Positions 1-12,110 of a DNA stretch of 64,000 nt are shown piece after piece. A program made the position numbers and the translations under genes. The notes under the pieces were generated by a model that saw nothing but the letters and a program-made list of their open reading frames with translations, searched no databases and had not been told where the DNA came from. Every line of letters begins with the position of its first letter. Position 1 is the first letter of the stretch. This stretch comes from Echria macrotheca (taxonomy: Eukaryota > Ascomycota > Sordariomycetes > Sordariales > Schizotheciaceae): positions 682,001 to 746,000 of the forward strand of contig MU839830.1 in NCBI GenBank assembly GCA_030411725.1, in the 5' to 3' direction.

Positions 1-1
1 T

Positions 2-2309
2 TTCCAGTCGTCGGGCGACAAGCAGAACGCCGAGTGTTTTGAGGAGATCATCAAAGTCGGAACAGTCGACACGGACACTGTCGGATGCATAGCATCCAAG
101 GTTGTGCTCTACGTATCTCTGGTGTTGATATTGGCAGTCGTTGTTGCGAGGTTTGTGCTCGCGCTGATGTTCCAATGGTTTATAAGCAAAACCTATGCAG
201 CGGCGAAGACATCGCAAACTTCGAATTTGAGGAAACGCAACCGCCAGATCGAGGACTGGACGGAAGACATATATCGGGCGCCGCCGCGGATGCCCGGTGA
301 TATTGGGAGCAGCGTCAACGGCTCAGACCGTCACAGCAAGCGCAGCAGCACTTTCTTGCCTACGACGTCTAGATTCTCCGCCGTCTACGGTGCGGATAGG
401 AGTAACCGACGATCGGCTGTTCCCACGACAATGGCCAGCCAGAGCGCCGCCGGTCAGCTTCTGCACCCAGGCTCGATATACCGTGAAAGCAACGATAGCC
501 GAGCAAGCTTTCTCAAGTCGGACCCATACACGACGAGCGTCAGCCCTACAGACGGCCCCGGCCCTGCGGGTTTCATTCATGAAGCTGTGGTTCCCCAGCC
601 GCCGTCGGACTGGATGCCTTTCGGCTTCCCCTTGGCGCATGCTATTTGCCTGGTCACGGCTTACTCGGAAGGCGAGCTGGGTATCCGCTCGACGCTTGAC
701 TCTATCACCATGACGGACTACCCCAACAGCCACAAAGTGATCCTCGTTATTTGCGACGGCATCATCAAGGGCAAGGGTGAAACCATGTCAACACCCGACA
801 TCGTCCTCAGCATGATGAAAGACCACACCATTCCTCCCGAGGACGTGCCCGCTTTCTCATACGTGGCTGTTGCCAGCGGATCCAAGCGACACAACATGGC
901 CAAGGTGTACTCTGGTTTCTACGACTATGGTAATAAGTCGGCCATTCCGCTTGACAAGCAGCAACGTGTGCCCATGATGGTTGTCGTGAAGTGCGGTACA
1001 CCCGACGAGGAGCGCAAGTCCAAGCCTGGAAACCGTGGCAAACGCGACAGTCAGATCATCCTCATGTCCTTCCTCCAAAAGGTCATGTTCGACGAGCGCA
1101 TGACCGAGCTCGAGTACGAGATGTTCAATGGCTTATGGAAGGTCACCGGCATATCCCCCGATTTCTACGAGGTCGTTCTCATGGTCGACGCTGACACCAA
1201 GGTCTTCCCCGACAGTCTGACGCACATGATTTCGGCCATGGTCAAGGATCCCGAGATCATGGGGCTGTGCGGCGAGACCAAGATTGCGAACAAGCGAGCC
1301 AGTTGGGTCTCTGCGATCCAGGTGTTCGAGTACTTCATCTCCCACCACCTCTCCAAGTCGTTCGAGTCCGTGTTTGGTGGTGTTACCTGTCTTCCCGGCT
1401 GTTTCTGCATGTACCGCATCAAAGCCCCGAAGGGTGCCCAGAACTACTGGGTTCCGATTCTTGCCAATCCGGACGTGGTCGAGCATTACTCGGAGAATGT
1501 GGTCGATACTCTACACAAGAAGAACCTTCTGCTCCTCGGAGAGGATCGGTACCTCTCGACGCTCATGCTTCGGACCTTCCCGAAGCGCAAGCAGGTGTTC
1601 GTTCCCCAGGCAGTCTGCAAAACGACGGTCCCCGAAACCTTCAGTGTCTTGCTCTCCCAGCGGCGTCGTTGGATCAACTCGACGATTCACAACCTGATGG
1701 AACTGGTCCTCGTGAGGGACTTGTGCGGTACATTCTGCTTCAGCATGCAGTTTGTCGTATTCATTGAGCTGATTGGCACGCTTGTCTTGCCTGCTGCGAT
1801 CGCTTTCACCTTTTATGTTGGTAAGTTGCACCATGTGCCCTAACTGAAGTGTATCTGTTCTGACTTGTTTCGCAGTAATCATCTCTATCGTCCACTCGCC
1901 GCCCCAGATCATCCCGCTTATTCTTCTGGGCCTAATTCTCGGCTTGCCCGCCATCCTGATCGTGGTGACGGCCCACAGCTGGTCGTATATGGCGTGGATG
2001 CTGATTTATCTGTTCTCGCTTCCGATCTGGAACTTTGTCTTGCCGACGTACGCGTTCTGGAAGTTTGACGATTTCTCGTGGGGCGAGACGAGAAAGACGG
2101 CAGGAGAAAAGACCAAGAAGGCCGGCATCGAATACGAGGGCGAGTTCGACAGCAGCAAGATTACGATGAAGCGGTGGGCCGAGTTTGAGCGCGACCGCCG
2201 AGCGAGAAATAACTACTGGGGTTCGAAGGAGAACGTTGCCGGCGGGAGCCAAGGCTGGAGCCAGCCCCAAGGTCATGGCCAGTATGACGAGTATTATTCG
2301 GACGCATAG
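2..2309 (+). CDS. chs4: Chitin synthase, class IV (5'-truncated by window edge)
   Basis: This family polymerises UDP-GlcNAc into chitin at the plasma membrane; class IV enzymes make much of the bulk wall chitin. The frame is open from base 2, so the N-terminus lies outside the window. One intron is read at 1821..1875 (GTAAGT donor, CGCAG acceptor), joining 2..1820 to 1876..2309 and giving about 750 visible residues. Visible features, in order, are a membrane segment near the left edge, the catalytic region with VDADTK, FGGVTCLPGC, GEDRYLST and the signature QRRRW, then C-terminal membrane helices and a charged tail with WKFDDFSWGETRK. The wording of the catalytic block (SEGELGIRSTLDS, LVICDGIIKGKG) fits class IV better than classes I-III. 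There is no sign of a break. Confidence 0.95.
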
Positions 2310-4744
2310 GACACTCGTCTCCTTGGGGATGATGGCGAGGAGAGGCATGGTTAGACTTGTACTGCGTTCGATCTAGCGAGGATCGAGATGCGCTTAAGAA
2401 CGCTATTCGGACTGCATTGGCGGGGGTTTCCTCTTTTTTCTTTTGAAGTGAGCCGGGGCATCTGCATTTGGGCAGAGTTGATGAAGCGTGTTGTTTCTTT
2501 TGGGTTTATTCACTAATCCCGGTCCGTAATATCGCTCTAGAGGAAGGGTATGGGCATAGGGGCGGCGCAGGTTTGCTTGGGACATGTGTGGCTCATGGCC
2601 AAGTTTCTTTCTCTCGTGTAAATAGTCCGTAGCATGGCAGCCGATAGCGGGCCGCTGTAATCGTCAACATGTTTACGCAACCAGCGGGATCGAGGGTCCT
2701 TATCCGAGTGAGTAAGCGAGTTCATTCGGGATTGGAGATGGTTCGTGAGGCAGACTTTGATCCCACTGCAACACACACCAAGTCGTAGGTGTTCTGCGTC
2801 GGCATCGTCAGGCGCCACATGGCTCACTCGACCGTCTGTGTAACCAAATCCCGATGGGGGGGTCAACGGTACGGGATCCCACGCATTCGGGCGCCTACGT
2901 CTGGTGGGTTTGGAGGGGGCGACGAGTCGTCGGCAGTTGTGTAGCCAGCCCCCCCCGAGGGTGGGAGCCAGCCAAGCCGGCGTCATGCTCGGGAGAGACG
3001 GGACTCTGGCCGTCTGCTACTGGTTCTGGGGCGTATGCAAGCCATTTGGGGCCAGTCCGGTCTCGCCGCAGCCGCGCTTCCCTCGGGCGGGTTTTTCCAT
3101 TCCGGGCTTGCGGGAGGAGAGTGCAGAGAAAGGACAAAGAGGGTGGCCGAGACATCGGCGATGTTGTTCTGCTTGCTGCTGGCCGGTTTCCTATTCTGAG
3201 TGGGTTGGATTTGGACAGGGCATACGTGGTGTGCCCCCCCGCCTCCTGTCCTGTAGCGCGCACTGACATGGCCGTCGGCGAGGGTTTCTGACCGACAGTT
3301 CAGATTCAGTCATGTTCTCGATGAGCGAGGGAGTCACAGAGGCTGAGTGGGTGTGCGGATGGGCGAGGGCAGACGGACACCGTGAGCGATGCATCTTGCA
3401 AGGCAATTTGACGTCTCCCCGAGCGAAGTGATGTATCACATTGCTTTTTCGAGATGTCAGAAAACGAGTATGGAGTGGAGAAGGCTGCAGCAAGCGCATT
3501 CCGAACCGACCATGGGCGGCATCGAGACTATGCGACGCCGGACGGAGAGTCGTCCGCTTCTCTCGTGCTCCCGCTGTTTTCGGGAAGACGGCGATGGCTG
3601 TCTCTGGGGAAGGTCGGCACGGTAAGTGGTTGCAGAGGCACCGGCCAGTGAGAGGGCGAGCCGTCCACGACTGCCCCGGCCGCCCGATCATCTGGATATC
3701 ATGCTGCAACAAGAGACTGGCGGGGTGAAGGAGGATGGATGCAGGTCGACCGCTCTGGTTCCCCGCACGAACACAGCTGGCGGCGCCGACGCCGCTGGCT
3801 GTCTCCGAGCTGATGCCGCCGGCGAGCAGCACCCCTGTTTTGTTCATGCTAGCTACCGTATCTACTCTAGCTCTACTGCTAGCTCATCAGCTGGCGGTGC
3901 ATGGTGGGTTGACGATCTGCCTCCTCCACTCGAGCCCGAGCCTCCCCAGTCCCACGTCTTGTCTTCTGCGGCCCTGGATCCGGCCGGGTCGCCAATGGGC
4001 TTCTGTCTGTCTGTCTGTCTGGCTGGCTGGCTGTCTGGCTGTCTGTCTGCCTGCATATCAACTGCAATGCCCAGAAGATCGCTGCATTCCGTCCAGCGCC
4101 GGGCTCTCGCCTGACACCTTCGACTGTTGAGAGGGTTGGAGAAGTGCATGCTGTGAGACATGCACGATGGCCCTGCGCGGGGGTCGAGGTTGCCAGCTTC
4201 TTTTCCTGGACGCTTTTTAGATGAGTTGGAAGCCTGGGTGAGCCTGAAGCCAACGGAGGGCAAACAGTTGGGTGCACGTCCCGCTTCCCGCCCCGCGCAT
4301 CCATCCGGCCATGCCACCAGCAGCAAACCCCGCTGCAGACAAGCGTGCCACTCACTGGCCGGCCCGTCCGCAGCTCAGCTCTGCGTGCTTTATGTATGGA
4401 CGACACTGGCAGCCCATCCGTCTCCCGTGCCTCACTTCAGCCCGCCCAAGCAACACCCGTCTTTCAGGACGCCATCCTGTGAGCACACGAGTGCGTGTTG
4501 CGCAGAAAACGTGCGGCCATCGCAGTGGCGACGCCACCGCCCGCGCCCGCGGTCTCTCGGGTGGGCTCCCGTTTCGCAGCCCTCCGACGTCGCCAGGGGT
4601 TGTGTTAGCTTCCGATGGGAGAAAAAGCAACCACGTCGGGCCAGCGACCGAGACAAAAGAAATCTCCATCCTTCCCCAGAGCCCGACGGCAAAAAGCAAA
4701 TCCTGGGGCGCGCGCCTGCCAGCGCTCCAATGCCTTAAGACACC
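2310..4744. other. Intergenic region, 2.4 kb
   Basis: No convincing gene is present. Open frames here have no recognisable domains and look like chance frames in GC-rich DNA. The right half is probably promoter and leader of the WD40 gene and contains a TCTG/GGCT simple repeat at 4002..4052. Confidence 0.6.
4002..4052. repeat. TCTG/GGCT tetranucleotide microsatellite
   Basis: About 50 bp of tandem TCTG units interrupted by GGCT units lie about 0.7 kb upstream of the WD40 gene start. The repeat is read directly from the sequence. Confidence 0.9.
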
Positions 4745-7168
4745 ATGCGCCCCGGACTCTCGCCAGACTTGCCTCCTCGCGCCTCCCGACCCCACCGGCC
4801 CAGCGCTGGCTCCGACTCCGTCGCCCCTGAAGCCTCCACGCACGACGCTCTCCCCGACCCAGAGTACTATGGCGATGCGCCCATGACCCATGTCGCCGAC
4901 GAGGGGGAGGAAGACGACCTGAGAGGAACCGAGGGGCTAGATGGGAATCTTGCGGGCACGGAGCACGATAAGCTGAGCGAAGCATCCGAGGACGAAGACG
5001 AGGAAGAAGACGGTGATGACGACGACGACGATGATGACGACGACGACGAGAGTCTGTGTTATGGCTCCCATCACCACAATATTCACCAACAGCACTATCA
5101 TCAATATCACCAGCACCATCACCATCACCACCACGATCCCTTGTACCACCACGATACCCATCACACGCAAATGGCTTTCTTTGACGACCTAGACGGATAT
5201 ATATCCGAAGACCTCGACATGTCCGATGACGCCGGTGTTCCCCTGGTTGACTACCTGCAAGTGGCCCAGCTCCTGACCAACGAGATGGATCTTGACGCTT
5301 CCCCGGATTCGGATGACGATGACTACGACCCCTTTGGCATTAACATGACCGACCATATTACACAGACAGAGGAAAACTTCAGTACTCCAGGCAGCTCTCC
5401 GCCGCCTAGTGATCCGCCGTCTGGCATGACGAGCGATCTTTCCATGATACCTATCTCTTATGCGGACATGCTACAGCAGATACAACCGCCAGTCACGATG
5501 TCGCATGTCTCGTCGCAATTACAACATCTTCAGCAGCTCGTAGGCGATACGGACGATCCACCGCCCAACGGCTGGTTCGAGGGCCCGCATCCAGTCCCGT
5601 TGACGAACCCCCAGCCGAGCACCCTTCACCCCAACAACTACAGCGTCACCGATTTCCTGTTCCACTGGGCACGCCAAGCCCGCGGTCTTTCCGGACTCCC
5701 GCGTGAACGAGGTCGCTACCCCTGGCCCAGCAGAATCCACGACCTGTCGTCGCGTGACTTGACGCATGTTCAGTACGCCGACCTCAACGGCGACCAGTGT
5801 GACCTGCAAGGTATCGACTGGGAGGATCTTGGTGTAACGCGGAAGGAGGCTAGAGAGCGGAGGTTGCTCACATACAACAACTATGTGAACCAGCCTGGCT
5901 CCGACCGGTGGGCGGTATGTCCGTACGAACACGTGGATGTACATCGCTAACATAACTTACAGCCGAATCTGCCAGATGTGGCGTTACCTCGCCATCAAAG
6001 TTACTTTAGGTTTCGGCGAATGGACATTCGCCAGGATGTCAACTTATCACACTTCCAGCTGCGGAACATTCTGGCGACCACGTCTCGAACGCGAGCATTC
6101 TACCCCGGAGACGGCGCCGTGTGCCAGTTCGACGCTGTCTCGGGCCGTGCACATTCCGTCATGAAGCTTCAAGAGGGTCCCGGAGCACAAGTATCCACTC
6201 TCGCAGCGGATCATGGCGCCCTGGTCGCTGGGCTGTTTAACGGAGAGTACATCCTCAGGCATCTGGACTCGGATGACGCGGTCGAGACGGCCTGCCATGA
6301 AGGCGTCATTACCACCAATCCCAGCGGTATAACAAACCACATCCAGGTCCATCAGGCTCGCGGCTCCTCAGCGCCCTTGGCCGCATTCGCTTCCAACGAC
6401 ACCTTTTTCCGCGTCCTCGACGTTTCCACGGAAAAGTGGCTATCATCAGAGCAGTATCCGTTCCCTCTAAACTGCACGGCTCTGTCCCCAGACAAGCGCC
6501 TCCGCGTTATGGTTGGCGACGACTTTAATGTGCTGATCACGGCGGCCGAATCTTCACTGCCTGGAGGCAGACCCGACGTCCTTCATGCGCTTTCGGGCCA
6601 CCGCGACTACGGCTTCGCCTGCGACTGGGCTGACGACGGGTGGACGGTGGCAACTGGCTTCCAGGACAAATCGGTCAAGATCTGGGATGCTCGTTGGTGG
6701 TCCGACAGCTCCGGCTTTGCGACACCTGTTTGCACCATCAGAGCCGAGATGGCCGGGGTACGCGGTCTGCGCTTCTCCCCTATTGGAAGCGGGAAGCGGG
6801 TCCTGGTTGCCGCAGAAGAGGCGGATTTTATTAATATCATTGATGCGCAAACCTTCCGAACAAAGCAGACAATCGACATATTCGGGGAGATTGGAGGCAT
6901 CAACTTTTCGCACGACGGGCAGGAGTTAACCGCGCTTTGCTGCGATAATCTCCGCGGGGGGCTACTCCAGTTGGAACGGTGTGGTCTCGGGCGGGAGACA
7001 AGGTGGGTGGAAGACGACGGATACTCGAACTTCCAGGAGTTCCGATGGCGCCGTGGACCCACTTTCGATTGGCCACAATCTTCTTTTACGGATGAGAAGC
7101 GCATCAAGGAGAGTGCCTCGCGCAGGCGGCGGAAGGCTGCCGCCTTGGATGCCATGGAACCTTTTTGA
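4745..7168 (+). CDS. WD40-repeat protein with Asp and His tracts
   Basis: The protein has 791 residues from join(4745..5914, 5963..7168). The intron 5915..5962 (GTATGT donor, TTACAG acceptor, 48 bp) is phase 0 and joins two open frames exactly. Residues about 82-103 are almost all Asp and Glu, and about 109-141 are His-rich with a run of seven His. The second exon is a beta-propeller: SGHRDYGFACDWADDG followed by FQDKSVKIWDARWW is a clear WD repeat, with further degenerate blades on both sides. It resembles a conserved fungal and plant family of uncharacterised WD40 proteins, some with a short DUF2415-type segment; that assignment is from memory. In-frame ATGs at about 4870 and 4883 could also serve as start. 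The function is unknown; a scaffold role is inference. Confidence 0.85.
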
Positions 7169-8774
7169 GAGGCAGACCAGATTCATGGTATATAACCGCC
7201 AACGTGCTGACTCTGTGAGTGGGAAGATGCCAGGCTCCTGGCTGTTGGATACGACACCATGATCGACTTCCATTACGGTATTAAACGGGCACACACCCAT
7301 GCAGTGGCGAAGGCCAAGGGGGTGGTTATCTGAAATGCATTTTCTGTTCAGGGGCATTGCAAGGCAAGGAAAGCAAGGCATGGGTGTGGGGACGCCATTC
7401 ATCACACGGCTGTTCCACTTTTTATATCGTCAACACTCTGTATATTCTTGTTTATTGCTAGTACCCTGTGTTTTTTGTTCCTATACTTGGGGATTCATGG
7501 CGATCCAAGGAGGTTGTTTGGAAAGGAGTGCGGTTCGGGTACTCGGGGATAGCGGGCGGGGCGGGTAGTTTGACCCGGTTTTGGGCTCAGTTGGATAGTG
7601 ATACCTAGATATATTAAATATTCATTTTTATGCCGTGACGGGTGATTTTTGGGGAGTTGTGTGCCGTATGTTATGTTATAGGGTGGTGAGATATACAGCA
7701 TATCCTGGGTGTTATACTTTGGAGGCATACCCGGGAAAAAGCCGATTAAACAAACATACGTCCACCTGCGTCTGATATTTTCTGATGAGTCACGGTTGGG
7801 TATGCGGCGGAGAGGTTGGCCAGCTTCGAACTCTATCTGCGAGTGAGAGACCACAGACAAGTTCGACAGGTAGAACCCAAAGGTCAAATGACTTACTGAC
7901 AGACTCCATCAGAAGAGATAAAGAAACGGAGACTCGAGAAGGCTCGCGGGTATTCCTGAGCTGTTGACAGTAGATGGTAGATGGTAGATGTGTGGATGGA
8001 CTGAACGACGGAATCGTCATTCCTGCTGTTTCACATCGTCAGAGCAGCAGCAGCAGCAGCAGCAGCAGGGAAGATTATGGTGTGTCGAAGCGGGGACGAA
8101 GAGTTTAGCCAAGTCATGGATATCCATTCCCGTTGCTACGATCTCGAGAGACACATACGCAGTCATTCACCGAGATGCAAAACGTAGACAGAAAATCCAG
8201 ACCAACAAAAGAAAGACCGGCAATATATTCTCCCTTCCTCCTCCTATATCATCAAAAGTAGACACTAAGAATTAAAAAATACACACAGCTCATAAACAAG
8301 CACCCTTTTCGCTCACTTCCAAGGACGACATAAAAAAATCCCACACTCAGTCAACACAAATGTACACACACCATGGGTCCTACTCCATCATCCCCGATGA
8401 GTGGGTGATGAGCAGGTAATATACAACGTCCGTCCCATCTTCCCCCCGTTTATGTACCTTAAGCATGGAGGATGGGAGAGGGCAGAGGGGGGTTTGCGTT
8501 GGGATATTCGAGGCCAAAACCAATGCTCGGAGCCCAAAACCACTTGGTCCAACCAAACCTCATTCAGATATGTATCAACAACACCGGGCACCAAAAACAG
8601 ATGGGTGAACCAAGGGGGGGAAACGGGTTTAGGGCAAAACAAGGCTTTTCTTTCTCTTGAATATTGACAAACATTGGCAGATCTGCCTTGGCTGTGTTAT
8701 GCGTGACTATATAAAAGACCTCGTTTCAACGGTGGGGGCGAGAGCCGACCGGGACATACTAGGTCATGGATAAC
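7169..8774. other. Convergent intergenic region, 1.6 kb
   Basis: This region lies between the 3' ends of the WD40 gene and the GH17 gene. It holds a TAGATGG tandem repeat (7971..7991) and a (CAG)8 tract. No gene is supported. Confidence 0.6.
8045..8068. repeat. (CAG)8 microsatellite
   Basis: Eight perfect CAG units lie in intergenic DNA. A short surrounding plus-strand frame would read them as polyglutamine, but nothing else in that frame looks coding. Confidence 0.95.
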
Positions 8775-10403
8775 TTAGAAGCCAAAGACCTTGCTGCATC
8801 CCCAGCTGCGCTCGCATCCGCAGTCACCCGGCTGCTTCCACGGGTCGTTGGTGGCCGAGAAGAAGACGGCCTTGCTGCCGATGGCGCTCTGGATGGAGCT
8901 GATAGCCTCAGCCTGCTGCGACTCGCCAGGGCAGGCGACACCGTGGCAGACACCAGCCGTGGGCCAGCCCGTCTCCATGATGTAGCCCTCCTTGCCGCAG
9001 CGCTTCTCGACGATGCTGAGCTGGCCGGCGACGAACTGGCCGGCCTGGGACGGGGGAGTGTTGGGGTTGAAGTAGGCGTGGGCGTTGCAGGCAACAACGT
9101 CAATGACGTCGCAGATTGGCTGGACATCCTTCTCGACCCAAGCAGACACGACATCGGTCGTGGTGTAGGGACCGCTGTAGCCGGCTCCGCCGAGCTCCGA
9201 CTTGGTGTGGACAATCAGGTCACGGAGCTGGCCGACCGAGCAGAACCCGTTGAACAGGGCCTCGTTGGCAACGACGACGAGCTTGACGAGATCCCACTGG
9301 GCCCATGCCTTGATGGCGTCGATCTGGTGGGCAACGTCGGGCGAGTTGTTGTTGCAGGCCTTGTTGCCGATGAAGATACCGATGATCAGGTTGAGGCCGC
9401 ACTCGCGGGCAGCAGGGCCAACGCTGGTGAGGGTGTCGCAGTCGGTCGAGTAGACACGCAGCGTCTTGAAACCAGCACCGGCAATCTTCTTGACATCCTC
9501 GAGGACGGCACTGGGAGTCTTGCAGTGGCCGGTGCTGTCATAGGGCGTGTAGGTCATAGCCCACTTGCCGTCAGAGCTGCCGAGACCACCAGGGGCAGGG
9601 CCCTTGGGGGGGGACGCAGGAGGGCTGGGGTTAGACCACGCGGGCGAAGAGGGAGCCGGAGCAGGCGCGGACGGGGCCGGGGCCGGGGTGGCCGACTCGA
9701 AGGGGCAAAAGACGACGGTGGCGGTCTCGACAACGGTGGTGACGGCGGGAGCCGTGTAGGTGCCGGGGCAGTAGGTGGTGACGACCGGGACAACAACCGT
9801 GGTGACATCGACGGTGACGGTGGTCGTGATCGGGGCAATGGTGTAGGTGCCGGCCGAGGGGCAGACGTAGGTGGTGGTCTCGATGACGCTCGTGACAACG
9901 CCGCCCTCGGTCTTGGTCGTGGCATAGGGACACACGACCGTCGTCTCGGTCTCAACAACCGTCGTCACACCGCCGAGGGTGTGGGTGCCCTTGGGGAGCT
10001 CGGTGGTCGACGCAGCGCAGACGGTGGTGGTCTCGGTCACGGTCAGGGTGGTGGCCGGGAAGGTGTAAGTGCCGGGAGTCGGGCAGACGAGAGCGGCCGG
10101 GGTTGGGACGACGGCCGGACCCGTGGGCCAAGCCGTGGCGGTGGCCGGGGGCGGCGGGGGAGGCGTGTAGACTTTTTTGCTGCTTGTTAGCACCTAGTCT
10201 GAGTATCTTCAGGGAGGACGTCGGGTCGACATACGGGTCGCAGCGCCGGTGATGGTGGACCACACGGTGGTGCATCCGGGAACGCAGATCTCGCTCTCGT
10301 TGTGGCCCCTCTTCTCGAACAGGTCGTTGTGCGCATGGCGGTGGTGGTTCCGGTGCGCGCTCGCACCGGCCGCAAGAACGGCTGCCACAGCTACCGCCTT
10401 CAT
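8775..10403 (-). CDS. btgE: BtgE-like GH17 beta-1,3-glucanase, secreted wall protein
   Basis: The product has 521 residues, complement(join(8775..10171, 10235..10403)). The intron 10172..10234 starts GTATGT and ends AAAAAAG; phase forces this AAG acceptor. Residues 1 to about 16 are a signal peptide (MKAVAVAAVLAAGASA), followed by a His-rich stretch with a KR site. A cysteine motif (CVPGCTTVWSTITG) matches the BtgE N-terminus. Four imperfect Thr/Val-rich repeats of the form C-P-x-x-G-T-Y-T ending TTTV-x-C fill about residues 85-220, then a Pro/Ala/Ser linker. The C-terminal GH17 barrel has the acid/base Glu about 360 (VVVANEALF) and the nucleophile Glu about 456 (IMETGWPT). Members remodel or bind beta-1,3-glucan in the cell wall. 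All catalytic residues are present. A long plus-strand open frame over the same span is a shadow. Confidence 0.93.
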
Positions 10404-12110
10404 GTTGTCGTCGTGATTCGGAAATACAGGCGCCGGCCGTGAATTATAGCAGCAGTCTGGAGAAGTCGTACCCTAGGAAAAACGAGTGCCCGCTGAATGA
10501 GTGAAGCGGTGGTGCAGAATGGTGAAGAAAGGAACGACGAAAGCGAACGGAGCTTTCGGCCTGTCAATATCAACCCTGGGGGAAGAGGGGAGGAGGAGAG
10601 GAAAAGGAGAAGGCCATCGGGGACGTGAGATGGCGGTAATTTAGCATTGCAGCAGGCCGGGGCAAGCCACTTGGCGCCGTGGAGGCAGTTCCTTCGGGAT
10701 CCCAGGGTCTAATAACACAGCGTCCACACATGGGTCCCGTCGACACCCCCGAGAACCTGGGCGTGGCCGGGTGAGCGTTGAGGCCGTGGCCGCTGAGTGG
10801 TCGACGCCCTGCCCACGCGTGTGGACCTTCATTACCAGCGTTGCCCTGCCGAGTGATGAGCGACCCCATCCGCCAAACACCCCATCACCCGTCTGGAAGG
10901 GAGGCAATTGCTTTTTGATTGACAACTTGCCCGGCACCGAGTGACTATATATTTGCGCCCAGATTCGACTTGTTTCGCAACATCACTCGGCGTGTTGGGC
11001 CGAAGAGCCACAGCAACGGCCACAGAGTTTGCACGTCTCCTGTGTGATGACGATGCTCGAAAATCGTTTAGCCGACTCCAGTACGTCCGAAGCAGTGCGG
11101 CGGTGCGATACGATGGATCGGGAAGCGACCAGCATGGATGCCGGCGATGCCTCATTTGCCCAAGGAAAAAAAGGAGAAAAGGAGGTCGCTTTGGCGGTGA
11201 CAGACGCGTTGGGCACCCTGCCGCCTTAGCGCGCTCTGCTTTGGTGGTCGGGGCCGGCAAAAACAGCAACAGTGCGGTGCCGCTGGGTGGCAGCCAACTG
11301 GGGGAAATTAGCTAAGCGACATTAGACCAAAATTGCCTGCGGTTGCCGTCAGCCACACCAGCCCTTTCCCTGCATGCTTATTCGACCGTTCGAGTGTCGT
11401 GCATCGTCCGTCAGCCTGCGTCCGCTTTTGGTTCGTCATCGACGCCTCTCCGATTTCCACAACTGCTTTCTCAGATCGGCTGCGGGGAGAGAGATAGTTT
11501 TGTTGAGGAGGAGCCCATCCGGTGAAAGAACGGATTACGGAGCACCTCACCTCTGACCTTAAAAAAACTCAAAGACCCGGCAGCCAAGGAAGCTCGGCGA
11601 TGATGCCCCAAGATTGAGATGAGATTTGATCGAGAACCGGATCATCCAGGATCATGTCAACGGGCCTGTGGATCTCGTACCTGCATCGAACCCGCAGTGG
11701 CCGCATTGGCTGATGTCGATTCGCTGCCGAACCTGGAATCGCAGCACAACTCTCCGCAGCTCTCAACCAATCGCCTCGGCGGCCAAATTGACTCGGGCAG
11801 GGGTCGACAGCTCTGAGGCAAAGACGCCGACGCTCGATTTCATGATGGATTAATGGACAAGTTGGACCACAAAGCGCAATTGGGCAAGTATACGTACGAG
11901 CATACGTGTAGACTGTAGACTTTAGATTGTGCTGCAAGAACATAACTAATGGGCATGTTCATGTGCAGCCACTGGTGAGCCATGGAAAAAGTCAAAGTTG
12001 ATGGTCGATAAGGGTTAGGGTCGTCTTATCGCCGGTCATCTGAGCCCGCGTTGCAACGGAATTTTCCATGCGACTTGCACGCGTCGACATTTGGAGTGGA
12101 AGCTCCGCGA
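10404..12110. other. Divergent promoter region, btgE and cyt-4
   Basis: This 1.7-kb gap lies between the divergent starts of the GH17 gene and the RNase gene. A TATATA run lies at about 10946..10951. No coding signal was recognised. Confidence 0.5.

Noticed and set aside
8766..10190. 474-codon plus-strand open frame
   Set aside because: It mirrors the GH17 gene on the other strand; the GH17 frame has a signal peptide, catalytic motifs and an intron, while this one is low-complexity Gly/Arg/Asp.
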